Positions 43,098-53,690 of a stretch of 64,000 nucleotides of DNA are shown here, piece after piece (positions within the stretch are counted from its first letter, which is position 1; each line of letters begins with the position of its first letter). The stretch covers positions 1,178,001 to 1,242,000 of the forward strand of contig LR990041.1 of assembly GCA_905147135.1 (NCBI GenBank), given 5' to 3'. Made by a program: the position numbers and the translations under genes. Below the pieces are notes generated by a model. It worked only from the letters and a program-made list of their open reading frames with translations. It was not told the DNA's origin and did no database searches. The DNA comes from Blastobasis lacticolella. Lineage: Eukaryota > Arthropoda > Insecta > Lepidoptera > Blastobasidae.

Positions 43098-43925
43098 ACC
43101 ACCAGTTCAGTGGTTAACATATAACTGCCACGCAGACGGCCCGGGTTTGTTTCCCGGCCCAGCAGAAATTTAAATGATGATTTTTAATTTCTGTTACGGA
43201 TCTGGATGAAATATGTATAAGAAGCATGGATTAAAAAAAATATATAAGTGGTTTATCAGTTACCTAGCACCCGTAACACAAGCTTTGCTTACTTTGTGAC
43301 TAGATGGCACTGTGTCATCATCATCATCATATCAGCCAGAAGACGCCCACTGCTGGGCATAGGCCTCTCCCAGAGATCTCCACTAAGGCCGGTCCTGTGC
43401 TTTCCGCATCTAGCCGGTACCTGCGATCCTTACCAGGTCGGCGGTCCACCTTGTAGGAGGCCTATCCACGCTGCGTCTTCCGGTACGTGGTCGCCACTCG
43501 AGAACTTTACTGCCCCATCGGCCATCTGTTCTTCGAGCTATGTGCCCCGCCCACTGCCACTTCAGTCTGGTAATCCTTAGAGCTGTGTTGGTGAACTTGG
43601 TTCGCTTACGGATCTCCTCATTTCTGATTCGATCGCGCAAAGAAACTCCGAGCATAGCTCTTTCCATTGCCCTTTGCGTAACAGTGAGCTTCCTTATAAG
43701 GCCCACAGTGAGCGGCCACGTTTCAGTTCCGTAAGTTATCACTGGCAACACACATTGGTCAAAGACCTTCGTCTTGAGACACTGTGGTAATTTTGACGAA
43801 AATAATTCCCGAACGCTACGGATTCGTCGATTGACCTCTTTCTCGAAATTGGACCTACCTAGCTGGACTATTCTTCCTAGATGGCACTGTGTGAATTGTC
43901 TAAACATATTTATTTATTTCAGTGG
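43098..43925 (+). repeat. SINE-B copy split by an RTE element
   Basis: Sense SINE-B at 43098-43314 (head GGTTTGTTTCCCGGCCCAGC, body), resuming at 43878 and ending in TATTTATTTATTTC. The shared target duplication is TAGATGGCACTGTG. Confidence 0.85.
43315..43877 (-). mobile_element. 5'-truncated RTE non-LTR retrotransposon
   Basis: A 563-bp insertion flanked by exact 14-bp duplications TAGATGGCACTGTG (43301-43314 and 43878-43891). The sense-strand tail is the GATGATGATGATGA seen inverted at 43315. On the minus strand an unbroken frame encodes the end of the reverse-transcriptase protein: VLPVITYGTETWPLTVGLIR, KLTVTQRAMERAMLGVSLRD, RLKWQWAGHIARRTDGRWGS, RRSVDRPPTRWTADLVRIAG. This is the C-terminal domain of RTE-clade elements. 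Only the 3' end of the element was copied, so it is immobile. Confidence 0.92.
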
Positions 43926-43957
43926 TGGTGTGATTTTGATGAATTGGATTGTGTATG

Positions 43958-44025
43958 TCTATAGGCATTGGTGACCACTTTCCATCAGATGGCCTGCTTG
44001 CCTGTTTGTCTACTGCATGACATAA
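43958..44025 (+). repeat. Jockey/CR1-like LINE tail
   Basis: TAGGCATTGGTGACCACTTTC, CATCAGATGGCCTGCTTGCC, TGTTTGTCTACTGCATGACA. Confidence 0.6.
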
Positions 44026-44124
44026 AATAATTTTGCTGCTAACAGTTAGCAAGATTTTTGGCAAAAGCTTGATTTTTGAAATACCTCCGTACGTGGGTCC
44101 CACACTTACTTTTAACTTTATTCT

Positions 44125-44362
44125 ACATGGCAGTGGACAGGACATATAACTCGCAGAACAGATGGTAGGCCGATAGGGCAGTAAAGTTCTCGAGTGGCGA
44201 CCACGTACCAGAAGACGCAGCCTGAGTCGATCTCCCGCAAGATAGACCGACGACCTGGTGAGACCTTGATGTGGATTGCGGATGGCACAGGACCGACCTT
44301 ATTAGAGTACTTTTGGGGAGGCCTCAATCCAGCAGTGGGCGTATTCCGGCTGACATGATGAT
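44125..44362 (+). repeat. RTE LINE 3' end
   Basis: Sense tail with GTAAAGTTCTCGAGTGGCGA, CACGTACCAGAAGACGCAGC, then AGCAGTGGGCGTATTCCGGC and TGACATGATGATG. Confidence 0.75.
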
Positions 44363-45154
44363 GTGACATGAGAAAAACCAAGGGATAAATCTTATAACAC
44401 TGTGTCTTATTACACAATAACCTCGAATCTCCTCTATTAGGTACACCCTGTTTTTTTTCGTGACCACATCAATTCAATTCAATTCAAAATATCTTAATTG
44501 ATTAGGACATTAAATATCTCTTTCAATCGTCAAAAAGGAGGGGGGTAGGAAAGTAGGAAACACACAGTGACACGCTGACCGCCCTATGGCCGTAGATAAA
44601 CGTATCCCTCGCCAACCACGACCGAACCGTGCTCGACAATGCCAGGCAGAGCCGGAACGCTATATTATATTGGTTACATCCAAACTATGGCATATAACAA
44701 CTTCATATTTGTCGTAGACGGTCATGAGTCTAGACATCATTTTGACTAAGAAATGCAACGTCAATCGAAGCGCCACCTTGCAGATAGCTGGAAATACTGT
44801 GATGACATCATATTCGGCGCGCAGCCGTAACGAATACTTGGGATCCGAAAATCGACGAGTCAAGACGTGGAACTAGCTGCTCTTGAAGTCTTGATTTATT
44901 GCCTCACATCACATAACCGTACTCTATAAAGGAGAGTGTGAGTACAGAAGGGACTACCAAATAATAACTTGAATGTACATGCAAGGGCGCACGTGAAAAG
45001 ATTACCTGGCGCACCTTGGGCTTCGACCTAGCAGGAGGCCATGGGTGGTGGCGAGTCTTCCAGTGACCCACTGGTTAGGTAGTCCCACATTATTATCTGC
45101 TACTGAAATTATCCTAAATTCATCCTATTCTTTCATTGTTTGCTATTTTTATTC
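44363..45154. other. Unassigned DNA with a LINE-tail edge
   Basis: AATTCAATTCAATTC at 44471-44485 followed by AAAATATCTTAATTG looks like the inverted end of another retroposon. No gene recognised. Confidence 0.3.
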
Positions 45155-45579
45155 TTCTTCTTCTTCTTATCGAGTCGATGGACTAAAACTCTCACTTATA
45201 CTTTATTCGCCCAGTATTCGGCGACGGATACAGCGTTTGAACTGGCATCGAACAAGTCCTCCATGGTACAAGTTTTAGGGCACGCCGAGCATGAAACGAG
45301 GTGGTCCATAGTTTGCGGAGATATGCCACAGTCGCACTGAGAACTGTCATTTGTATATCCCCACTTAAAGAGATTCTCTTTACATCGGCCCACCTGGGTC
45401 CGCAGCCTATTTAACGCCTTCCAGGTTGGCCACGGAAATTTGTTTCCAGGTGGGAGCTTTTCAGTAGGAGGGATAAATGCGGGATTGGAAAATTTATTGA
45501 TCCGAAGGTTTCTTCTGGCTGTGGGGGCGTCACTTTCACAGGCAGTGGTGGTCGTCAAGAAACTGGATCGGCTTTTCAA
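45155..45579 (-). mobile_element. Non-LTR retrotransposon ORF2 C-terminus
   Basis: The minus strand has an open frame with the conserved LINE end WPTWKALNRLRTQVGRCKEN, LFKWGYTNDSSQCDCGISPQ, TMDHLVSCSACPKTCTMEDL, AVSVAEYWANKV. The Cys/His-containing block (CDCG...HLVSC) is typical of the region after reverse transcriptase in such elements. Downstream on that strand is a GAAGAAGAAGAAG tail at 45155-45169. It is 5'-truncated but the frame is intact, suggesting a fairly recent insertion. Confidence 0.75.
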
Positions 45580-45841
45580 TCTCTTGACAGTAGGTTCCTG
45601 ACCATTTTTATTGTAATCATGCTTTAATACGTCAATACACTGTTAAACTGTTCGGCTAATTGTTATTTCAATAACACTATCCCGAAAACACCATCTGATG
45701 GATCTCTCCCCGCTAGAGTCTGCCCTAATCTAAGACATTTATTTATTGAAATACCAACAGCTATACATAACATAATAAATATTATCTTAGAGTCAATAAG
45801 CCAATAAGTATAGTATATAGTAAGGTCCAAAACATTTTATG
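45580..45841. other. Unassigned intergenic DNA
   Basis: Nothing recognisable. Confidence 0.3.
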
Positions 45842-46195
45842 TGAGCGTCGGTGGCCGAGCGGTTAGGATATCCGACTCGTAAGCCAGAGGTCCCGGGTTC
45901 GAATCCCGCTCCGGCCATGTACCAATAACTGTTTTCTAAGTTATGTACATTAGTTGAATACTAACCGATGCTCTTACGGTGAGGGAAAACATCGTGATGA
46001 AACCTGCACATTCAGGCGACTGGAGGTGTAACCATGATCCAATCTGGTCAGGTTCCCCTGGCAGCAGGGTCATGGTGGTCAGATGGCAGTCGCTCCACTG
46101 TAATTACCTGACCTGCCAAATCCGGGATCATGGTCACGGCGGACCCCGGGCCCTCGTGCGCGAGAGCATAACCGGGACATTAACGCCAAGATGAT
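45842..46195 (+). repeat. SINE-A, full-length reference copy
   Basis: The best-preserved SINE-A. Head: GCGTCGGTGGCCGAGCGGTT (box A-like), ACTCGTAAGCCAGAGG, then GGTTCGAATCC (box B). The body contains GGTGAGGGAAAACATCGTGA, CATTCAGGCGACTGG, CACTGTAATTACCTGACC and CCCGGGCCCTCGTGCGCGAG; the end is CGCCAAGATGATTATT. The head resembles a tRNA, but its acceptor ends do not pair, so it is an RNA polymerase III promoter for a retroposon, not a tRNA gene. Confidence 0.9.
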
Positions 46196-47110
46196 TATTT
46201 ACATCCAAACTGTTATATAGTAAATTCCCGATTTATTCTAACGTACGTAACGCCCTCTATGTAATTTAACGATAGACTCTCAAACACAGTTGCTTACGCG
46301 CATAAAATAGACCTTCACTTTTCATTAGGAATGGTGCGGATAGATGTTAGTACTGACGTAGAGGTTTAGGTGGCGCTTATGCTGTTAGATCTCACCGATT
46401 TATAAATGCATTGTTATGCTAGAATACTAGTGTTATGTTTGTGAACTTATCTAGGTATACTTATAGAATCTCCTCTTAAAATCTACATTAATTTTAAAAA
46501 ACAATGTTGTAAAGAAAATAAATGAGAGAATAACCTTAAATGTAACTAGGTTTCTTTTATACCACTAAGGTGGCAAACAAGCTTACGGCCCGCCTGATGG
46601 TAAGCAGTCACCGCAGTCTAGGGACCTTTGCAATACAGGGGCATAACTAGGTACTTAGGTATTAAACTCAAGATGAAAAATTCACCCCGATCCCCAGAAA
46701 GTGGATAGTTGCCCGGGACGTTTGCCGAAAGGGACAAGGTGCCCCTCATGATGGCGAGGCCAATCCGTAGACCCAAGTGTGCCGAAGTAGAGGCCAGCCG
46801 CGATCGACCATAACGACCATATATTTTGATATAAGGAGGAGGAGAATATAATTTTTTTTTGGTATAAGATATTGGCAAATAATCCTGATGGTAAGCGATC
46901 ACCGTCGCCCATGGGATCGCGAACGCTTTGTTTGGCTATGAGAAAGGTGTAGGCTCGTTTCTTAAAGGCTTTGTGTTATAATCTACACTCGAAACTACTA
47001 CCTATTGTAGTATAGCCTACGCCTATGCACACTTGTATGTTTGATGAGAGTAATAAAGTTAGTCGTCTGAAAAGAGGTCCCTTAATTTCTTTCCAATGCT
47101 CCCGCTCTCC
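46196..47110. other. Unassigned DNA with a LINE tail
   Basis: 46557-46640 is an inverted LINE tail (ACCACTAAGGTGGCAAACAA). 46680-46920 is GC-richer and looks like a decayed LINE remnant, but I cannot place it. Confidence 0.35.
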
Positions 47111-47156
47111 TTAACGACCAGGATTCGAACCTGGAATCTTCTGATCCGCAGTCAGA
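47111..47156 (-). pseudogene. tRNA-Arg-like 3' part, truncated
   Basis: The minus strand has a perfect anticodon stem TCTGA/TCAGA around loop CTGCGGA and a perfect T-arm CCAGG-TTCGAAT-CCTGG (47118-47134), spaced as in insect tRNA-Arg. The anticodon position reads GCG, not a normal eukaryotic arginine anticodon, and the D-arm and 5' acceptor strand are missing. SINE-B begins about 20 bp beyond the break. Not functional. Confidence 0.55.
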
Positions 47157-47175
47157 AATAATACACGACGATATA

Positions 47176-47435
47176 ATTTGACGACCTGAGTGGTTCAATG
47201 GTCAACATGTCGGTCTGCCACGCTAGAGGTCCCGAGTTCGATTCCGGGCCGGGCAGAAATAGAAATGATGAATTTAACTTCTGTTACGGGTGTGGGTGTT
47301 CTATGTATAATAAGTATGTATTTAAAAAGTATTTAAGTAGTATATCAGTTATCCAACACCCATAGTATAAGCTTTGCTTAGTTTAGGCCTATATGGCGTT
47401 GAGTGAATTTGTCCACGAATATTTATTTATTATAT
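47176..47435 (+). repeat. SINE-B copy
   Basis: Sense copy with head GACGACCTGAGTGGTTCAAT, GGTCTGCCACGCTAGAGGTC, GAGTTCGATTCCGGGCCGGG, the body and an ATTTATTTATTATATTTAT tail. Confidence 0.85.
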
Positions 47436-47457
47436 TTATAAATAGTAAACCAGTCTA

Positions 47458-47928
47458 AGTAAACTAGCGTTACTATACGTTCTGACAGTGCTCGTCTGCT
47501 AAGTGAACGTACTGCGTTCAATACGACTCTACAATAAATAAATAAATATTCGTGGACTAATTCACACAGCGCCATCTAGCCCCAAACTAAGCAAAGCTTG
47601 TACTATGGGTGCTAGATAACTGATATACTACTAAAATACTTTTTTTTAAATACATACTTATTATACATAGAACACCCAGACCCGTAACAGAAATTAAAAT
47701 TCATCATTTCAATTTCTGCCCGGCCGGGAATCGAACCCGGGACCTCTTGCGTGGCAGACCGGTTTTTGACCATTGAACCACTCAGGTCGTCAACGTCACA
47801 ATGGGTCAAAATCGCTCATTTTAACGCACGCATAATGCCGATATTCACTCAAGTATAGTCAGTTCATACCCTGTGCGTCAACGCGCACTGTGAGACCTCA
47901 TAGTAACGTTTCTTACACGGATACTATT
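47458..47928. repeat. MITE M1 copy split by SINE-B
   Basis: Left part 47458-47535 (GCGTTACTATACGTTCTGAC, AACGTACTGCGTTCAATACG) and right part 47793-47928 (CGCGCACTGTGAGACCTCAT, AGTAACGTTTCTTACACGG) match the M1 ends of 28337-28608. They are separated by inverted SINE-B. Confidence 0.55.
47541..47792 (-). repeat. SINE-B copy inside MITE M1
   Basis: Inverted copy: TCGTGGACTAATTCACACAG, AAGCAAAGCTTGTACTATGG, GGGAATCGAACCCGGGACC, CCACTCAGGTCGTC. With the sense copy at 47176 it forms an inverted pair about 105 bp apart. Confidence 0.85.
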
Positions 47929-48145
47929 CTGGCGTTATAATCTGAAGCCCCACGTAATTACGATCTAATCTGCATCAGAACTACTGATAATAAACTATCC
48001 CGTGACAGTTCATAATCACTTCGAGGAAATTGATCATAATTAGGTGTGATACTCGCATGTGGAACGCAGGCGCGTCGTATGGTTACGTTGCATCAGTACC
48101 GCTGGTTCGCGAATGGTTGGCACGTCGCTTTATTCACTTGAAGAA

Positions 48146-48270
48146 AGAAAGAAAGAAAGAAAATACATTTATTACACATAGCACACCACGACACAATAAC
48201 AGTTACAATTACAGACAACGGACACATTACCATTTAAAATATCTTAATAAGGCAATATAATGTAGTCTCC
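48146..48270 (-). repeat. LINE 3' tail with GAAA repeats
   Basis: AGAAAGAAAGAAAGAAAG then AATACATTTATTACACATAG on the + strand. The repeat plus AT-rich block looks like the 3' untranslated edge of a retroposon, but its orientation is uncertain. Confidence 0.45.
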
Positions 48271-48575
48271 CATGACACTGTCGGTGCCGCAGCGGCTAGC
48301 GCAAATGGTACCCACTCAGCATGTGCTGTGAGGCGCATGAAACGACTCACAGCGCTGGTATTCTGAGGACACTTCTACAAGGTACAGTCAGTCAGTGTGA
48401 ATGGACCCCACAGCATAGATAAAATTACGGTTGGGCAGTCCGCTCGTCTCTAAGATTTCCAAATAAATTTTAAAATCCGTGCAACTTTGAAACGATATAT
48501 TTTAACAAAAATCTGACAAACCACAGACATCGACTTTGGTTGGTTAATATTGAGAATAAGATAAAATTCTTCGTT

Positions 48576-48712
48576 TTTTTTTTATGTTATACGGTAGGCA
48601 AACAGGCAAGCGGGCCACCTGATGGAAAGTGGTCACCACTGCCTACAGACATTAGCAACACCAAGAGTATCGCTAATGCGTTGCCCACCTCGTTAACACG
48701 TTGGAGTTTCTA
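48576..48712 (-). repeat. Jockey/CR1-like LINE 3' end
   Basis: T-rich start, GTTATACGGTAGGCAAACAG, GGTCACCACTGCCTACAGAC; same family as 27588 and 62170. Confidence 0.75.
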
Positions 48713-48856
48713 TGGAGCACGTTCTGGGGATACTCGTCACATAATTATTAGACATACGGAGAGACGTTGGCTCTCGGAGTGTTCTCATTCATACCATGAG
48801 ATCTATCCCATCGGCATCCAACTGACGTACCGGCATCACGAGATTTTTACCTGTGG

Positions 48857-49010
48857 AAAGAGCTCGCTTCCGAAGTCTTTCCTTTGCACTATAACATGGA
48901 GTTCTTCGAAAGGCAAGTCTACTGATACCTTTTAGGCCGACACCGTAACAGCTCCCATTAAGATGCCTATGTCCTGGACGACGATTACTCATTCCATTAG
49001 GTGGACCTAG
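48857..49010 (+). repeat. LINE coding remnant and tail
   Basis: Sense remnant readable as WKELASEVFPLHYNMEFFER (with one frame change near its start), like the WNELP..FPL..NM ends of Jockey/CR1-like LINEs. It is followed by a decayed tail. A related piece is near 22095-22250. Confidence 0.5.
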
Positions 49011-49013
49011 GTA

Positions 49014-49244
49014 GAGCTCGTCTAGTCTAAGATGACGCGCCCCACTACTTAGTTAACAAATATTGATAACGACACTTCATCTGTGTGGGAGCCAATGAAC
49101 GACGCGTTCTCCTACGTTTGAATCTCACCGGCAACTGAATGACCAATTACAACGGCATTTGTATATGTATTGCGTCCATATTTTAAACTTGCTTGTGTGC
49201 GTTAATGTAATAGTGGGGCGCGTCATTTTAGATTAGACGAGCTC
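49014..49244. mobile_element. TA-flanked MITE, 231 bp
   Basis: Inverted repeats of about 33 bp: left GAGCTCGTCTAGTCTAAG then ATGACGCGCCCCACTA; right TAGTGGGGCGCGTCATTTTA then GATTAGACGAGCTC, with two mismatches. TA dinucleotides flank it (49012-49013, 49245-49246). A TA target points to Tc1/mariner-type mobilisation. No coding sequence. Confidence 0.85.
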
Positions 49245-49487
49245 TAATAAAAAAATATCCTTTTTTTGCAAACAAACTCCTCTGGTTTTGTGGCAGCTAC
49301 GTTGAAAATTCTACGATTCGAACTTATCTCGTGGTAGTGGTAAAGTGAGTAAGTACGTTCAGTGAGCGCACATAGCATATTGCACTATTGCGTAAGACTG
49401 GAAGCAGACTGGTGACACCCCATTTTTGTATTATCTTTTTATCGTGAACTCATTTCGCATGTTATGCTAGAGACTTGTAGAGATCGT

Positions 49488-49908
49488 CGATAGTGGCTTG
49501 CGGGTATGACTCGTAAGCGAGAGGTACCAAGTTTGATTCCCAGTGCCGCAATGAACGAATGACATTTTCTGAGTTATGTGAGTTGAGTGTGAGTATGTTT
49601 GAAATTATTTTAATATTTAAGATTCCGACATTTATGAGTGTAAAAAGCCTAAACTGAATAAACGTGATTTGATTTGATTTGATTTGATTGTTTACGATGA
49701 GGGAATGGTCGGGACATCTGCACGTTCAGGCGACTGAATGTGTAACCATGATTTAATCTGGTCTGGTTCCCCTGTATTAAGGGTCACTGAGATCAGATGG
49801 CAGTCGCTCTACTGTAATTACCTGATCTCAAAATCCTGGCTCTTGGTCAAAGCGAACCCCGGGCCCCTGCGCGCGTGACTACAACCGGGATATCGACGCC
49901 AAGATGAT
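49488..49908 (+). repeat. SINE-A copy with nested retroposon tail
   Basis: Sense copy with a head piece (GACTCGTAAGCGAGAGGTAC), interrupted at about 49585-49690 by a segment ending AAACTGAATAAACGTGATTTG and GATTT repeats. It resumes at GGGAATGGTCGGGACATC and ends GACGCCAAGATGATAA. Confidence 0.8.
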
Positions 49909-50058
49909 AAAACACTTTTGGTCGAACGGCTTATGATTTACGATGTTCGACCGAATATCTTTCGTACGAATCGCACGAACGAATTCCTAATAGCCTCGCA
50001 CCCTAGATACGATAGCAATCCATTCAAACTCCTTTCCCGCGAAACGCATTTACCATAC

Positions 50059-50161
50059 AAACTTATCTAAACCGGTGAGGGCATCGCTATTGTTGACAAC
50101 AAAGCGACATTTCAAATGACGACACTTAGTTCCAGTTTTGGCCACCTGGTCAGATAAGTTT
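50059..50161. repeat. MITE M2, compact palindromic copy
   Basis: 103 bp from AAACTTATCTAAACCGGTG to CCACCTGGTCAGATAAGTTT; the outer ten bases are perfect inverted repeats. The interior AACTGG/CCAGTT region matches the copies at 10187 and 13690. Confidence 0.7.
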
Positions 50162-50189
50162 CTGGTTCTCTACTGGCTGATTTGATACA

Positions 50190-50530
50190 TATTTTAGCTT
50201 TAAGTCCGCCTTTGTACTATTCTGTGCATGAAGATTTAATAAATAAATAAATAAATAATATTTAACATTTATTTATTTATTTAACAGTTTATTGTTCACA
50301 AGATAAAACATACACGTATCATCAGTATTTTTTCGATTGACATCGCTAACTAGGATGCGAGAGCCAACAATTTACGACGTGAGGATTTTTTCATGGCATA
50401 CGGTAAGCATACAGGCAAGCAACAGGCCACCTGATGGAAAGTGGTGACTGCTGCCTATAAACATCAGCAACACCAGAGGCATCATATCGCCAATTCGTTA
50501 CTAGCCCACCTCTATAATACGAATGGCAAA
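50190..50530. repeat. Cluster of three LINE tails
   Basis: 50190-50250 (sense TTTTAGCTTTAAGTCCGCC tail with AATA repeats), 50268-50316 (inverted TTATTTATTTATTTAACAG tail) and 50388-50530 (inverted Jockey/CR1-like tail, GGCCACCTGATGGAAAGTGG). Confidence 0.65.
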
Positions 50531-50744
50531 GACCGCATGAAATAGAGAAGAGAGAGTAAGAAAGCGGACCCTGGACGAAGGATGACGATGACGATGATAA
50601 GGTCCCGCCTTTTTCACGGGTAGGCAGAGGTCAAATTTTTCCAATAGCTATTTATTACTTTGATGATGATCATGATAGTCCTATCCTATCTACGTCTCCA
50701 TCGCTGCTTGCGACCCATAAGAAGTCTTTCGCGGGCCTCACGAA

Positions 50745-51502
50745 AGACCAGCGCCGCGGCCCCCGACCGTGACCGATGCTGAGTGAGGTCCCGTTATTGA
50801 CAGGAAGTGCCACATTGCAGCAGCTCCGAATCGAATTGGTGAATTAAGTATTTATTGTTACAAAATTGTATTGTAGATAATTTGTTTCTCTTATGTGTTA
50901 TGTATTGTAAATGTTGTATAGAATAGAATAGAATATTATTTATTGTTTAAAATGTGGTATACAATAGTTGTTAAAATAAAGATTTTCGCTTCACACACTT
51001 TACCAGAATCTGGCATGCAATATTTCAATTAAATTAATTTAATTCGAATAATTTCAGCAACGAAATTCATAATTTATATAACCCACAATTTCACAACACT
51101 ATTTACCCATATACATATATGTCAATCATAATTAATAAATTATATAAATCAAAATTGTTACAACAGTTAAAATATTACAAAAAATATGTCAATCAGCTTG
51201 AATAAATTATTTAAATTATAATTGCCACAATAGTTAATTAATTTTACATATTTAATATGTTATTGTTATTGTGTTACATCCTAATTTTAACGTCCGCGCT
51301 CAAATTACTCAAAAAATTCATTAACACTGTAAAAACAACTTTGAATCAACAATTTTTTAATTTTTGTTTAAATATATTTATTGGCAATTATTTCAAATTA
51401 TTGTCGAGGCGGTTATAAATTTTAATTACCATTGAGTAACTATGCAGTACTGCATTGTGATGTGGCATTCTGGGATAATAAATGTTTCATTCATTCATTC
51501 AA
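50745..51502 (+). repeat. LINE 3' tails and AT-rich tandem duplication
   Basis: 50745-50985 resembles the 39383 tail (GCTGAGTGAGGTCCCG). 51117-51245 holds two diverged copies of a block of about 67 bp starting ATATGTCAATCA. 51400-51502 ends AATAAATGTTTCATTCATTC, a retroposon-like repeated tail. Confidence 0.45.
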
Positions 51503-52761
51503 GTCCCATGTGGACTCTATCGTACTGTTTTTAAATATATTTGAACTTAAGCACCCGAACAAGTACACATATTTGTCCTCTGACAAATATTTCCTATACT
51601 ACTAAACAGATTTTACTAAAACAAAGCTGGTAACTCTCGATTAAAACTGGCTTTCGAACGAAGACAACTGTATCAAAATCGGTCCATACGTTCGAGAGCT
51701 GCGATGTGCACGTGAAACTTAGATCACCCCTGTTTGTTCTTCTGGGGTTAAAGGGGTTTCGACAGGATACCATCTGATTGTCCAATCAGATCACCAATTG
51801 AATTAGCTACAATCTGATTGTCTGAATACTGCAGACCTTTTTTCTGGCGGAGATGGTAATTGGTTTGCCTCAAAGGGCGTCTGCTGCGTTGAGTAAAAGC
51901 TAGGCGATGTTCTTGATAACTTCAAGTCCTGCAACAAATTTAGGATAATGAAGGGGAATGGTGATATTTTCATAATTATAACGTGGACGCCTTCGAGACT
52001 AGAGTGTATAATAGGCTGTTCCTAGACAGGCATTCTCCATCTTCGGCCGCATCGTCACTTACCACCAGGTGATATGACGGTTAAATGCCTTGATAGTCCA
52101 ATAAAACATAAAATTTTGCAATACTTTTTTCTGGTAGCTTTCCATTCGCAAAATCGCCAGACCTCAATTTTCTGTAGCATATTTTCCAAATTATTTTTCT
52201 TAGCAAAAATGATTACATTCTCATAATTTTCCAATCTGTATTTATTTGAATAGTTGCTGTTCCGTTTTAACTTAGAAGCCTGTTTGCATAACTTCCCTAG
52301 CTTATATTTTTTAATTTTTTTTCTCCAACCCTATATTTATCTCTACTTATAAAACGTTATCATCATCTCAGCCTTAGAACACCCACTGCTGGGCATAGGG
52401 CTCTCCTCGCTCCTTCTGCAATGAGCGACTTTGTGTTACTTGCATCCATCGCCTTCCTACGAAAACTACACTTTACTTTGTGGTCCTTTCATAAAATGAT
52501 AGATATTTAGATCGACTTGCACCAAACTGTCAATCGCATTTAATAAACACAAAATATCAAACAAAATGACGTTAAACGCCATGAAATGTATTTATGAATT
52601 TGAAGCTATACGGGCTTAGGCAAAAGGCGTGGCGTTATGTAGTAGAAGTAAACAAAAATTTACTAAATATGGTTGACATGAATAAAGATTTTTTTTGTTT
52701 TCATCGGCAGAAAACATTATATAAAAATATAAAGTTATTTAGCAGGTTGATGTAATTAGAG
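51503..52761. other. Unassigned DNA with repeat scraps
   Basis: 51590-51740 carries the AAAATCGGTCCATACGTTCG repeat. 52018-52100 carries the CTTACCACCAGGTGATATG tail. 52352-52420 is an inverted RTE tail scrap (CACCCACTGCTGGGCATAGG). No gene. Confidence 0.4.
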
Positions 52762-52938
52762 AGCGTCAGTGGCAAAATGGCTAACGGGTCCGACTTGAAA
52801 GCGAGTTTGACCCCTAGTACCACCATGAGTTGAATACCAACCAATGCTCTTACGGTGAGCGAAAACATCGTCAGGAAATCTGCACATTCAGGCGACTCAA
52901 TGTGTTACCATATGGATATGGACGCCAAGATGATAATA
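52762..52938 (+). repeat. SINE-A copy with deleted 3' body
   Basis: Sense copy: GAGCGTCAGTGGC, ATGCTCTTACGGTGAGCG, CATTCAGGCGACTC, then directly GACGCCAAGATGATAA. Confidence 0.75.
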
Positions 52939-53022
52939 TTTATTAGATACGAGTATTTAGTCGAGTAGGCAAAGTAAACAAAAATATCTTGAATATGGTT
53001 GACTTGACTAACATTATTAAAG

Positions 53023-53690
53023 TTAACCGGTAGAGAAGCAGGCAAGCCTACCTGATGGAAAGTGGTTACCGCTGCCTGTGGACATTAGCAACACCACAGC
53101 TGATGATTGCGTCACCAATGCGTTGTCCATCTTTAAAACCTGGGACACACTCTGTCAGCTAGGCTCCTTTACTACCAAATCCATGGTTCCCCATGGAGAC
53201 CTTACTCACCGCCAGGAACAGATCATCATCGTCGTCTTAGCGCTTATCCTGGCCTCTGCCAGGATTTGCTTTCCTACTCATACGCCAGGAACAGATATTA
53301 TTTAAGTTTTTTTTTTTCACCAACCCTATATATAAACATGCGGGCCACCTGATGGAAAATGGTCACCGCCACCTATGGACATCAGCAACACCAGGGGAGT
53401 CACCAATGCGTTGCCCGCCTCTGAAGATAACCTCTAATATACCTCCTGAACGATCCCATGTCATAGTCCAAAGGAAACACTGTGGCTGGGAGCTCATTCC
53501 ACATCCGAATCGTACGAGCGAGAAACGTTCTTACAAACCTTCGCGTGGTGACCAACAGAGGCTCTAGGGGTATAGTGTTGTTTGTCTACGATCTTCTTTG
53601 CAGTGGTGCTTCCCCAGTCGGACGGCTCCAATTCGAACGAAATCACCGCTATGCCGTACCTCTCTTAAAACATTGTAAGTTTACCTAAGC
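53023..53690 (-). repeat. Two Jockey/CR1-like LINE 3' ends
   Basis: Inverted copies at 53023-53230 and 53328-53690, with an RTE-like scrap at 53222-53285. The longer one covers the complement of WNELPATVFPLDYDM at 53455-53510 and extends into reverse-transcriptase coding remnants. Confidence 0.7.

Noticed and set aside
45842..45917. Possible functional tRNA gene (box A and box B present)
   Set aside because: The acceptor ends do not pair, no long variable arm is present, and the sequence continues into a repeated 350-bp body; it is a SINE head.
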